Shown piece after piece: positions 7,362 to 13,567 of a stretch of DNA of 41,657 nucleotides. The stretch covers positions 1 to 41,657 of the forward strand of contig JAGLON010000053.1 of assembly GCA_023138975.1 (NCBI GenBank), given 5' to 3'. The stretch comes from Candidatus Zixiibacteriota bacterium. Lineage in GTDB: Bacteria; Zixibacteria; MSB-5A5; GN15; JAAZOE01. The notes under the pieces are model-generated. The model was given only the letters and a program-made list of their open reading frames with translations, was not told where the DNA came from and ran no database searches. Each line of letters begins with the position of its first letter. Within the stretch, counting starts at the first letter, position 1. A program made the position numbers and the translations under genes.

Positions 7362-9500
7362 ATGCTTAAAGTTGCTTTTCTCTGGCATATGCATCAGCCG
7401 TATTACCGTGATCCGGATTCAGGGGATATGATTCTGCCCTGGGTTCGTTTGCATTGCCTCAAAGATTATTACGATTTGCCGGTTAGGGTAGGCAAGTATG
7501 ATAATCTGAAAATGACTTTCAATCTGGTCCCATCTCTGATAGAGCAAATCGACTTATACTGTAATAAAGAAACGACCGATAGGCATCTGGAACTTACTTC
7601 CCGGCCAACGAAAAGTCTGACTCGGGAAGAGCGGACGGAAGTTTTCAAAATCTTTTTCTGGGCCAATCCCGATACCATGATACAGCCGTTTCCCCGGTAC
7701 CGCAGGCTGTATAAAAAGCTGAAAGATTGCTCAATGAACGCCGAAATGGCCGCACGTACGTCATCGGTGCAGGAAGTAAGAGACTTATTGGTGTGGGGGA
7801 CATTGGCTTGGGTTGATCCAATCCTGAGGAGCCAACAGCCCTTTAAAGCTCTTTTTCAAAAAGGCGAAAAATTTACAGAAAATGATAAAGCGGATTTGAT
7901 CGAGGCGCAATATAAGATAATGGGCGAAATCATTCCGATTTACCGCTCTCTGATGGATGAAGGCAAGATTGAAGTCTCGTTTACACCTTATTTTCACCCT
8001 ATCTTACCATTAATATGTGATACCGATTCCGCTCAAGAAGCCTTGCCGGGAATAACTCTGCCTAAAAACCGATTCTGTCATCCCGAAGACGCCAATCGGC
8101 AAGTTGCCATGGCCGCCAAACTATATCAGGAGAAATTCGGGCGTAAGTTAGAAGGTATGTGGCCATCAGAAGGCTCGGTCTCAGAACAAATGGCTGAAAT
8201 TTTGGTTAAAAACGGTCTTAAGTGGATGGCTTCGGATGAGCAGGTGCTGTATGGTTCAGCGGTGAAATCGGGCATGACTTCCGGTAATATCTCACCTCAC
8301 ACCATATTTAAGCATGATACCGATTCCGGTAGTATCAATATGTTCTTCAGGGATCATGCTCTTTCTGATAAAATAGGCTTTGTCTATTCCGGCTGGGATG
8401 CGTCCAAAGCAGTCAACGATTTTATCAGTCAGCTCCATCGATTGCATGACCTTTTGGGACCAGATAATAATGATACTGTTATACCGGTAATTCTCGACGG
8501 TGAAAACTGCTGGGAATATTTCCCGGATGACGGTGACGAGTTTCTAAGCCTGTTTTTCGAGAGGCTTTCGAGCGATGATATAATCCAAACTGTTACAATG
8601 AGTGAAGCCTGTGAGAAAATAAAAGCTTCTCCATTAAAACGCATTTTGGCCGGTTCGTGGATAAATCATAGTTTTAGAATCTGGATCGGTCATCCTGAAG
8701 ACAATGCTGCCTGGGATCTGCTCTGGAAAGCCAGACAGGAATTAACACAATTCAAAGCGTCTCATCCCGATTATGATAAAGATAAAATTGCCAATGCAGA
8801 AAAGTCTCTTTTAGTTGCCGAGGGTTCTGACTGGAATTGGTGGTATGGGGATGAACATAAAAGTTCTCAAAACGAGATATTCGACCAGATTTACCGGGCC
8901 CATTTGAAGTCTATTTACACTAATCTGGGGCTAAAAATACCACAGGAACTACAGCTACCGATTTCGTCCAGTATTCCAGACAGCTTTATTACCGCGCCTG
9001 AGGGAATTGTGACACCAGAGATTGATGGAAAACTAACCTACTATTATGAATGGCTCGGAGCCGGAACGTTTAATTGCGCCAAAGCAGGCGGCGCTATGCA
9101 CCGAATAGAGCGGTTTATATCAAATCTGCTATATGTCTCTGATGATGACTATATTTATTTTCGAGTAGATTTTGAGAAGAAAGGTTTTTTGGTTGACAAT
9201 CGGGGAAAAGGATTGAAAATTGAGATTCATAATCCGGGGCAAGGGAATATAGTTTTTTCTGCTGATGGACTTTTGAGCAGGCCTGACTGGATTAAAGATG
9301 AAAATGATATCCGTTTCGCACTTGGAGATATCGTCGAAATAGGAATTAAGAAAACCGCTTTCTTTCCCGACGGAAAGGGCGAATTGTTTTTCCGAATCGG
9401 TTTGGTGGAAGATGATATGGATATCGAACTTTGGCCTCAGGGAGATCCTATTATGTTTAAGGTCTCAGGTCCGGGTGAAGAAATAATATGGGATTTGTAA
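7362..9500 (+). CDS. Glycoside hydrolase family 57 (COG1449 type)
   Basis: The ATG at 7362 is preferred over an upstream GTG at 7344 because the GH57 core begins at once (MLKVAFLWHMHQP). The 712-residue protein shows GH57 motif 1 HMHQP (residues 9-13), the nucleophile region GMWPSEGSVS with Glu about 270, and the acid/base region ILDGENCWEYF with Asp about 379. Its length and the late block EGSDWNWWYGDEH match the COG1449 alpha-amylase/alpha-mannosidase-like group rather than the 4-alpha-glucanotransferases. Residues 540-712 form a beta-rich tail without a known name. There is no signal peptide, so it is cytoplasmic. It likely acts on storage glucans or alpha-linked glycans by a retaining mechanism. 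It follows the TPR gene by 21 bases and is followed after 12 bases by a membrane-protein gene. Confidence 0.85.
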   Translation: MLKVAFLWHMHQPYYRDPDSGDMILPWVRLHCLKDYYDLPVRVGKYDNLKMTFNLVPSLIEQIDLYCNKETTDRHLELTSRPTKSLTREERTEVFKIFFWANPDTMIQPFPRYRRLYKKLKDCSMNAEMAARTSSVQEVRDLLVWGTLAWVDPILRSQQPFKALFQKGEKFTENDKADLIEAQYKIMGEIIPIYRSLMDEGKIEVSFTPYFHPILPLICDTDSAQEALPGITLPKNRFCHPEDANRQVAMAAKLYQEKFGRKLEGMWPSEGSVSEQMAEILVKNGLKWMASDEQVLYGSAVKSGMTSGNISPHTIFKHDTDSGSINMFFRDHALSDKIGFVYSGWDASKAVNDFISQLHRLHDLLGPDNNDTVIPVILDGENCWEYFPDDGDEFLSLFFERLSSDDIIQTVTMSEACEKIKASPLKRILAGSWINHSFRIWIGHPEDNAAWDLLWKARQELTQFKASHPDYDKDKIANAEKSLLVAEGSDWNWWYGDEHKSSQNEIFDQIYRAHLKSIYTNLGLKIPQELQLPISSSIPDSFITAPEGIVTPEIDGKLTYYYEWLGAGTFNCAKAGGAMHRIERFISNLLYVSDDDYIYFRVDFEKKGFLVDNRGKGLKIEIHNPGQGNIVFSADGLLSRPDWIKDENDIRFALGDIVEIGIKKTAFFPDGKGELFFRIGLVEDDMDIELWPQGDPIMFKVSGPGEEIIWDL

Positions 9501-9512
9501 ACCGGAGGATAG

Positions 9513-9908
9513 ATGTCAAATTCGTTTTTTGATCATGAAAAGCATGATGATGAGTTTTCGGGCGAAAGTGGTATTCCCGATTTAGACAATGAAAAACTGG
9601 ATTCCGGTCCGGCAGAAGATCGTCGAATGGCCGCAATTATGGCTTATATACCGTTTCTGTGCTTTATCCCTCTGATTAAAATGAGAGATGACCCTTACGC
9701 CTATTTTCATGCGCGCCAGGGGTTAGTCTTGTTCTTTATTGAAATAGTCGCTTTAATTTTTTCTTTTCCGCATATCAGTCAGCTGTTTTGGGTGGCGATA
9801 TTGATAGCCTGTATCGGCTCCGCCCTAGCCGGGGTTTGGTTTGCCGTTCAGGGAAAAACATACCGATTGCCTATCATCAGTAATCTGGCGGATAAAATAA
9901 AAATATAG
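9513..9908 (+). CDS. DUF4870/Tic20-like small membrane protein
   Basis: This 131-residue protein has an acidic, hydrophilic N-terminus of about 38 residues followed by a DUF4870-like core: RRMAAIMAYIPFLCFIPLI, then AYFHARQGLVLFFIEIVALIF, and a third helix near 90-112 (VAILIACIGSALAGVWFAV). The FHARQGL block between helices one and two is the family hallmark. DUF4870 proteins are inner-membrane proteins of unknown function, distantly like Tic20. GGAGG precedes the ATG 12 bases after the glycosidase gene, so it is co-transcribed. Confidence 0.7.
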   Translation: MSNSFFDHEKHDDEFSGESGIPDLDNEKLDSGPAEDRRMAAIMAYIPFLCFIPLIKMRDDPYAYFHARQGLVLFFIEIVALIFSFPHISQLFWVAILIACIGSALAGVWFAVQGKTYRLPIISNLADKIKI

Positions 9909-9922
9909 TTTTCAGAGGAATT

Positions 9923-10729
9923 ATGAACCGGAGCCTGAGATCAATCCTCCCTATATTTATTTGTGCGGTTATTTTGTTGTCCTGCGCAACGACCGGACCG
10001 GGCGGAAAAAAATCATTTATATTTATATCAAACGCTCAGGAAGTTTCTATCGGGCGAGAGTTGGATCAACAAGTTCGCTCAACCGAAAAAATTCTCGATG
10101 ATTTACAATGGCAGGCCTATATTACCGAACTGGGTGACAGAATAGTTGCTGTTTCAGATAGAAAAGATATTCAATACCATTTCACAGTAGTAGAATCTGA
10201 TCAGATAAATGCTTTTGCCGCACCTGGCGGTTATGTCTTTGTTTACACTGGTCTAATTAAAAAAATGGATAATGAATCCGAATTGGTCTCGGTTATGGCT
10301 CATGAAATAAGCCATATCGTTGCCCGTCATGGCGTCAAACGTCTTCAATCCGTCCTTGGCCTTTCTCTAGTACTTAAATTGGCCTTAGGAGATAAATCAG
10401 ATCAGACACAGCAGGTGGCAGGAGCTGCCCTTGGGATTATGATGTCCGGATATTCTCGATCCAATGAACATGAGGCTGATGAATTCGGCCTTATTTATAT
10501 GACTCAGGCTGGTTGGCATCCCGATGGTATGATTGGGATGTTTGAGAAACTCCATGCCATGGAGGGTGACCACCAAGCTAGTATGTTTGAGATGTTGGCC
10601 TCAAGCCACCCTCAGACCTCTGATCGTATTGAATCTACTCATCAACGTGTAATAAATCTTAGAATTAAAACAGCTGGGCTGAGTAAAGACAGCAATCGGT
10701 TTCAACAATTACTAGGCCGCCTTCGTTAG
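9923..10729 (+). CDS. M48 family zinc metallopeptidase lipoprotein (LoiP/BepA-like)
   Basis: The 268-residue protein starts with a lipoprotein signal (VILLSC, Cys about 21). The M48 catalytic core is complete: HEISH (His127, Glu128, His131) followed by the downstream Glu ligand in NEHEADEFG (about 181-189). The substrate-groove motif NAFAAPGGYVFVYTGL lies at about 96-111, and the SSHPQTSDR block near 225 is also typical. Without a TPR domain it is closer to LoiP/YcaL than to full-length BepA. Such enzymes degrade misassembled outer-membrane proteins in the periplasm, and anchoring by lipidation fits that. It ends the four-gene operon; no terminator was seen directly after it. Confidence 0.85.
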   Translation: MNRSLRSILPIFICAVILLSCATTGPGGKKSFIFISNAQEVSIGRELDQQVRSTEKILDDLQWQAYITELGDRIVAVSDRKDIQYHFTVVESDQINAFAAPGGYVFVYTGLIKKMDNESELVSVMAHEISHIVARHGVKRLQSVLGLSLVLKLALGDKSDQTQQVAGAALGIMMSGYSRSNEHEADEFGLIYMTQAGWHPDGMIGMFEKLHAMEGDHQASMFEMLASSHPQTSDRIESTHQRVINLRIKTAGLSKDSNRFQQLLGRLR

Positions 10730-11057
10730 TATCTCGCATTTCTTTTCAACATTTATACTAGAGAGCAGAGTTCTCAGGTTGAGCAATGGTTAGTACTATG
10801 TTCAAGTATTGCACCTGTGGTTGTAACCTTAAGTGTCGTCTTTAGTTATGTTAATACTTCTCGGTTTTTTGGTTATTCTGTTCAAAATACTATCAATAGA
10901 TGCCTATTGGAGCACGTGTTCCCCTCTTCATTTTAGCTGTTAATTTGATTTTATTTCACATCATGCTTACATGTAAGTCGCTGTGACTCTTATGTATACC
11001 ATGGGGTAAATGCTGTTCAGCAAACCGGGAGCCAAAAAAATATATGGGCAGACTGCA
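10730..11057. other. Gene-free intergenic stretch upstream of a sigma54 promoter
   Basis: AT-rich region with no credible gene. It contains the perfect 12-base palindrome at 10966-10977, and an in-frame ATG at 11010 that would extend the small peptide at 11103 to 58 residues. That longer form is disfavoured because the ATG lies upstream of the proposed transcription start. Confidence 0.5.
10966..10977. promoter_or_regulatory. Perfect 12-bp palindrome, candidate activator site
   Basis: CTTACATGTAAG is its own reverse complement. Its centre is about 113 bases before the transcription start predicted from the sigma54 promoter at 11058-11075, the usual distance for an NtrC-family enhancer site. 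The half-site CTTACA recurs upstream of the second sigma54 promoter (11661-11666). PrsR is the natural candidate binder, by inference only. Confidence 0.45.
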
Positions 11058-11075
11058 ACGGCATGCAAATTGCAA
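11058..11075 (+). promoter_or_regulatory. Sigma54 (-24/-12) promoter
   Basis: ACGGCATGCAAATTGCAA has GG at 11060-11061 and GC at 11072-11073 with exactly 10 bases between them, GGCA and G matching the -24 consensus, and a full TTGCA at -12. The predicted start is near 11085, 18 bases before the GTG of a small ORF that has a Shine-Dalgarno sequence. Confidence 0.7.
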
Positions 11076-11102
11076 TACTTAGTGTCAAAGAGAGGATCTA
11101 CT

Positions 11103-11186
11103 GTGAAGACAATCAAATTGATAGTTGGTATTTGGGCGCTGGCCGCGATTATTGCTGGAATTTTCGGTAATATTTCCATAGCTTAA
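11103..11186 (+). CDS. Small hydrophobic peptide, 27 residues
   Basis: The GTG at 11103 is preceded by AGAGGAT at 7-base spacing, and the frame closes with TAA at 11184-11186. The product starts MKTIKLIVGIWALAAIIAG and ends IFGNISIA: two lysines followed by a continuous hydrophobic segment, like a single membrane helix or a bare signal peptide. The sigma54 promoter immediately upstream makes translation from GTG more likely than from the in-frame ATG at 11010. No family is recognised. A role as membrane peptide, leader or toxin-like peptide cannot be separated from sequence alone. Confidence 0.5.
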   Translation: MKTIKLIVGIWALAAIIAGIFGNISIA

Positions 11187-11430
11187 CTCGACAGATTTAA
11201 CCTTGCCGGCTCCGACATTATAATAAAAGGCTTATGATTATTGAACAACAGGAGAACTTGAATTTTAGCGGATAATCATCCGGTCCGATTTCGTCAGCCT
11301 CAGGCTGGTTATCGGAAATAGCAATGAAATACTTGCTTGCGATGATCGGCGCCACTAATCCGAAAGAATTCAATGTCCTCAATCGCTTTAACGAAAAGAA
11401 ATTGAGGATAAAACTGTCTGACTGTGTGCA

Positions 11431-11470
11431 AAGAAGTCGCGGATTTATATAATCCGCGACTTCTTTTTTT
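11431..11470 (+). terminator. Very strong Rho-independent terminator
   Basis: AAGAAGTCGCGGATT (11431-11445) and its exact complement (11451-11465) form a perfect 15-pair stem with loop TATAT, followed directly by TTTTT. It ends the sigma54 transcript and insulates the sugar transferase promoter downstream. The A run on the left arm would let it work on the other strand too. Confidence 0.9.
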
Positions 11471-11696
11471 ATGCAATATCCTGCACTTTATCTACTTGAG
11501 ACTGCATACAGTTGCAGGTTATGTGACGGCGAGTTCATCGATTTATTAATAATATTCTTCTTAAATATAGGAGTAATAAAATAATGGGTTATACGAGTCC
11601 ATGAATGGCGTAGTAAAGCATTGTGATATTGCAGTTTATGGGCAGCAATCAAGTGAAATACTTACACTTGATGTACTTTTGGAACTCTCATGAGTT
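11471..11696. other. Leaderless spacer with only tiny ORFs
   Basis: No convincing gene. A good TAGGAG site near 11570 precedes a 6-codon ORF at 11584 whose stop overlaps an ATG (11601) opening a 30-codon frame to 11693. Both are too short and atypical to call. The 3' part carries the inverted repeat at 11648-11672. Confidence 0.4.
11648..11672. promoter_or_regulatory. Inverted repeat, candidate operator of the sugar transferase gene
   Basis: ATCAAGTG (11648-11655) and CACTTGAT (11665-11672) are perfect 8-base arms with a 9-base spacer. An overlapping CTTACA...TGTA arrangement (11661-11675) resembles the palindrome at 10966-10977. The centre is about 64 bases before the predicted start of the sigma54 promoter at 11697. 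Confidence 0.45.
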
Positions 11697-11714
11697 TTGG
11701 CAGTTTATTTGCTT
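11697..11714 (+). promoter_or_regulatory. Sigma54 (-24/-12) promoter of the sugar transferase gene
   Basis: TTGGCA begins at 11697 and TTGCTT ends at 11714. GG (11699-11700) and GC (11711-11712) are spaced by exactly 10 bases, with a full TTGC at -12 and TTGGCA at -24. The predicted start is near 11724, about 60 bases before the ATG at 11786. Confidence 0.75.
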
Positions 11715-11785
11715 AACTAAGACTTTGATGTTAAGAAAACGGTCTTTGCTAGAGTTTCCGTTCAAATCCATAAGGGGTAATGGCA

Positions 11786-12691
11786 ATGTTCTCTAACTCA
11801 ATAAGTGCTCGTACATTGAAAGCTATCAACGGGAATAGTCGCCCGTTAAACGGGGGGCAAGCGGATTGTAACTCAGCTGTACAATCCGATTCAACGGGAG
11901 TGGCTAAATATAATCCTACATATATATTTTCTGAGTACATCTGGGGTCCTATGATTCTGTCCTTGACCATATTGAGCAATTTAGCCAGTTCGATTAAAAT
12001 TAGCTCTTCGCTAAAGATTTTTAGTCGCGATTGTGTGAAACGCTCAATTGACATTCTTGGCGCAATAGTTGGTTTACTATTGACGGCTCCGATCTTTCTC
12101 ATTCTTCCGATTCTTATTAAGCTTGATTCACCGGGCCAGGTCTTTTACAAACAAGTTCGTGTTGGCCATAACCGCCGTCGCAATCAACGACGAGAAACAG
12201 GTGTTTCCAACCTTGGTCGCAATAGTCGCGACCGTCGCCGTTCAAACGTACATGGCCGTCCGTTTGAAGTCATTAAATTCCGTACTATGGTTGCAGATGC
12301 TGAGAAGAAATGCGGTGCTGTTTGGGCGACTCAAAATGATCCTCGTATAACTCCGCTTGGTAATATCATGCGCAAAACCCGCATGGATGAGATTCCCCAG
12401 TTTATCAATATCCTCATGGGTAATATGTCACTGGTGGGTCCTCGTCCAGAACGACCAGTATTTGTAGAAGAGCTTTCTGAAAAAGTTGATAATTACAAAA
12501 AACGTCTTGACGTTAAACCAGGCTTGACCGGATTGGCTCAGGTCGAAAATGGCTATGATTCATCGATTGCCTCGGTTGTCCGCAAAGTGCAGTACGATAT
12601 CCAGTACATTCAGAAATGGAGTGTATGGCAGGATGTAAAAATTATGATGAAGACAGTTCTTGTTGTTGTAACGGGCAAGGGAGCTTTTTAA
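11786..12691 (+). CDS. Bacterial sugar transferase (polyprenyl-phosphate glycosyl-1-phosphate transferase)
   Basis: This 301-residue protein attaches a sugar-1-phosphate to a polyprenyl phosphate, the first step of repeat-unit synthesis for an exopolysaccharide. The ATG at 11786 sits 8 bases after AAGGGG; the ATG at 11780 is too close, and an ATG at 11951 is a possible alternative. The monotopic PGT core is intact: a helix and SPGQVFYKQVRVG, KFRTM about 164-168, the catalytic Asp-Glu pair in RMDEIPQ (about 201-202), and GNMSLVGPRPE. There is no four-helix WcaJ-type N-terminal domain; residues 1-55 are low-complexity. An unusual Arg/Asn-rich insert (about 128-156, HNRRRNQRRETG to DRRRSNVHG) separates RVG from the GRPF that normally follows. 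No other glycan-assembly gene is adjacent. Expression is probably sigma54-dependent. Confidence 0.85.
   Translation: MFSNSISARTLKAINGNSRPLNGGQADCNSAVQSDSTGVAKYNPTYIFSEYIWGPMILSLTILSNLASSIKISSSLKIFSRDCVKRSIDILGAIVGLLLTAPIFLILPILIKLDSPGQVFYKQVRVGHNRRRNQRRETGVSNLGRNSRDRRRSNVHGRPFEVIKFRTMVADAEKKCGAVWATQNDPRITPLGNIMRKTRMDEIPQFINILMGNMSLVGPRPERPVFVEELSEKVDNYKKRLDVKPGLTGLAQVENGYDSSIASVVRKVQYDIQYIQKWSVWQDVKIMMKTVLVVVTGKGAF
11828..11888. repeat. Nested inverted repeats in the 5' part of the sugar transferase gene
   Basis: AACGGG and CCCGTT (around 11828-11848), CCCGT/ACGGG (11843-11855), and CGGATTGTA/TACAATCCG (11862-11870 and 11880-11888, 9-base arms, 9-base spacer) follow each other within 60 bases. 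Bases 11860-11878 can also fold as a tRNA-like anticodon arm with loop TTGTAAC and one mismatch in the stem. The coding sense here is low-complexity, so the segment may act mainly at the RNA level. Confidence 0.5.
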
Positions 12692-12720
12692 TAACTTCTG
12701 AAGATTTAGGTATTAGCATT

Positions 12721-12751
12721 AAAACCGCACTGTTTTCAGTGCGGTTTTTTT
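12721..12751 (+). terminator. Rho-independent terminator
   Basis: AAAACCGCACTG and CAGTGCGGTTTT form a perfect 12-pair stem around TTTT, followed by further T. It ends the sugar transferase unit. Confidence 0.9.
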
Positions 12752-12772
12752 GTGAATTAGGGATTGTTTTTA

Positions 12773-12801
12773 TTGCCCTTGCATAAAGTAAAATTTATAT
12801 T
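12773..12801 (+). promoter_or_regulatory. Sigma70-type promoter of the PEGA-PrsK-PrsR operon
   Basis: TTGCCC (12773-12778) and TATATT (12796-12801) are separated by 17 bases, about 33 bases before the ATG at 12834. Confidence 0.5.
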
Positions 12802-12833
12802 TATCCGAAAATAAGCAAAAAGGATCTTTGCAT

Positions 12834-13565
12834 ATGAAATTGGCCTTAAAATGGATTCTGGCTATGGTTGTCTTTTGTCTAATTTGGCAATCAACGCTGG
12901 CAATTGCCCAATCTCACGGGAACGTTGTAATTAATTCAACTCCACAGGGTGCGTTTATTTCGTTGAAGGGGCAGTTTCATCTATCAGGTGTCACGCCAGT
13001 CAAATTTAGTCGGTCGCTTTCTGGACGATATGAAGTGATTGCTATGCGTGAGGGATATGAAACTTATAAATCGGTAGAATATTTCTCCGAGACTCAGAAT
13101 GCTCAATTGGATATTGTCCTCAAAAAGAAGACAAGGTCCAAAGCGTTTTTTCGTTCATTGATAGTACCTGGATGGGGGCAGCGTTATTACGGCAATAGCA
13201 AGAAATCAACTTTAATTACACTTGGTGCGATTGCCTCTACTGCCGGTTATCTGGTAGCCAAGGATAATTACGATTCCAAAGTTGATAAATATACTGCTGC
13301 CAAAACTTCTTTTGCTGAAGCTCTTCGCTGGGAAGATGTTGTTCGAACCGAGGCTGAGGTACGCCGGACACAGAAAGACGCCAATGATGCTGAGGATAAG
13401 GTCAATATAATGATTGCTGCTACCGTTGGAGTTTATGTCTTTAATCTGCTGGATACTATCTTGCTCTTCCCGGAATATAGTTCTTACTCCGAGTACAAGG
13501 CCATCACCGCCTCGCCTTTTATTACTGAAGATCAGGTTGGATTAACTTTATCGTTGAGGTTTTAA
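12834..13565 (+). CDS. PEGA-domain and DUF5683 envelope protein
   Basis: The ATG at 12834 follows AAAAGGA by about 11 bases and starts a signal peptide (243 residues in total; cleavage near AIAQ at 26). Residues about 29-100 form a PEGA domain (GNVVINSTPQGAFISLKG, TPVKFSRSLSGRYEVIAMREGYE). From about 105 the DUF5683 core follows (FRSLIVPGWGQRYYG, then a helix STLITLGAIASTAGYLVA), a charged coiled coil (about 145-185), and a last hydrophobic helix near 190-207. PEGA domains are associated with S-layer and surface attachment. It opens an operon that runs through prsR with gaps of 1-22 bases, which suggests that the kinase monitors or controls the surface layer to which this protein belongs. Confidence 0.7.
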   Translation: MKLALKWILAMVVFCLIWQSTLAIAQSHGNVVINSTPQGAFISLKGQFHLSGVTPVKFSRSLSGRYEVIAMREGYETYKSVEYFSETQNAQLDIVLKKKTRSKAFFRSLIVPGWGQRYYGNSKKSTLITLGAIASTAGYLVAKDNYDSKVDKYTAAKTSFAEALRWEDVVRTEAEVRRTQKDANDAEDKVNIMIAATVGVYVFNLLDTILLFPEYSSYSEYKAITASPFITEDQVGLTLSLRF

Positions 13566-13567
13566 CT

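Larger units (their letters stand above)
11085..11470 (+). ncRNA. Putative structured, terminated RNA of about 385 nt under sigma54 control
   Basis: The unit is bounded by the sigma54 promoter (start near 11085) and an exceptionally strong terminator (11431-11470). Beyond the 27-residue ORF at its 5' end, about 240 bases are non-coding but rich in pairing. CCGAT (11285-11289) pairs with ATCGG (11311-11315) and encloses CAGCCT/AGGCTG (11295-11307). CCTCAAT (11377-11383) pairs with ATTGAGG (11401-11407) and the helix extends to about 10 pairs with one wobble (11374-11410). It matches no riboswitch or sRNA family I recognise. It could be a regulatory RNA, a dual-function RNA, or a peptide mRNA with a structured 3' region. 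Boundaries are predicted, not observed. Confidence 0.45.

Noticed and set aside
11000..11100. Cyclic-di-GMP (GEMM) riboswitch, suggested by a GCAAACCGGGAG stretch
   Set aside because: Only a short motif fits; the GGACGCAAAGC and tetraloop/receptor parts are missing, and the stretch lies upstream of the predicted transcription start.
10967..11179. 70-codon minus-strand ORF across the first sigma54 promoter
   Set aside because: No ribosome site or domain; the plus-strand organisation explains the region better.
11845..11895. attC-like (integron) core boxes GTTAAAC and ATTCAAC
   Set aside because: The two boxes occur in the wrong order for an attC site on either strand, and there is no integrase.
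11749..12102. 117-codon minus-strand ORF over the 5' end of the sugar transferase
   Set aside because: Opposes a gene with intact catalytic motifs and has no promoter or ribosome site.
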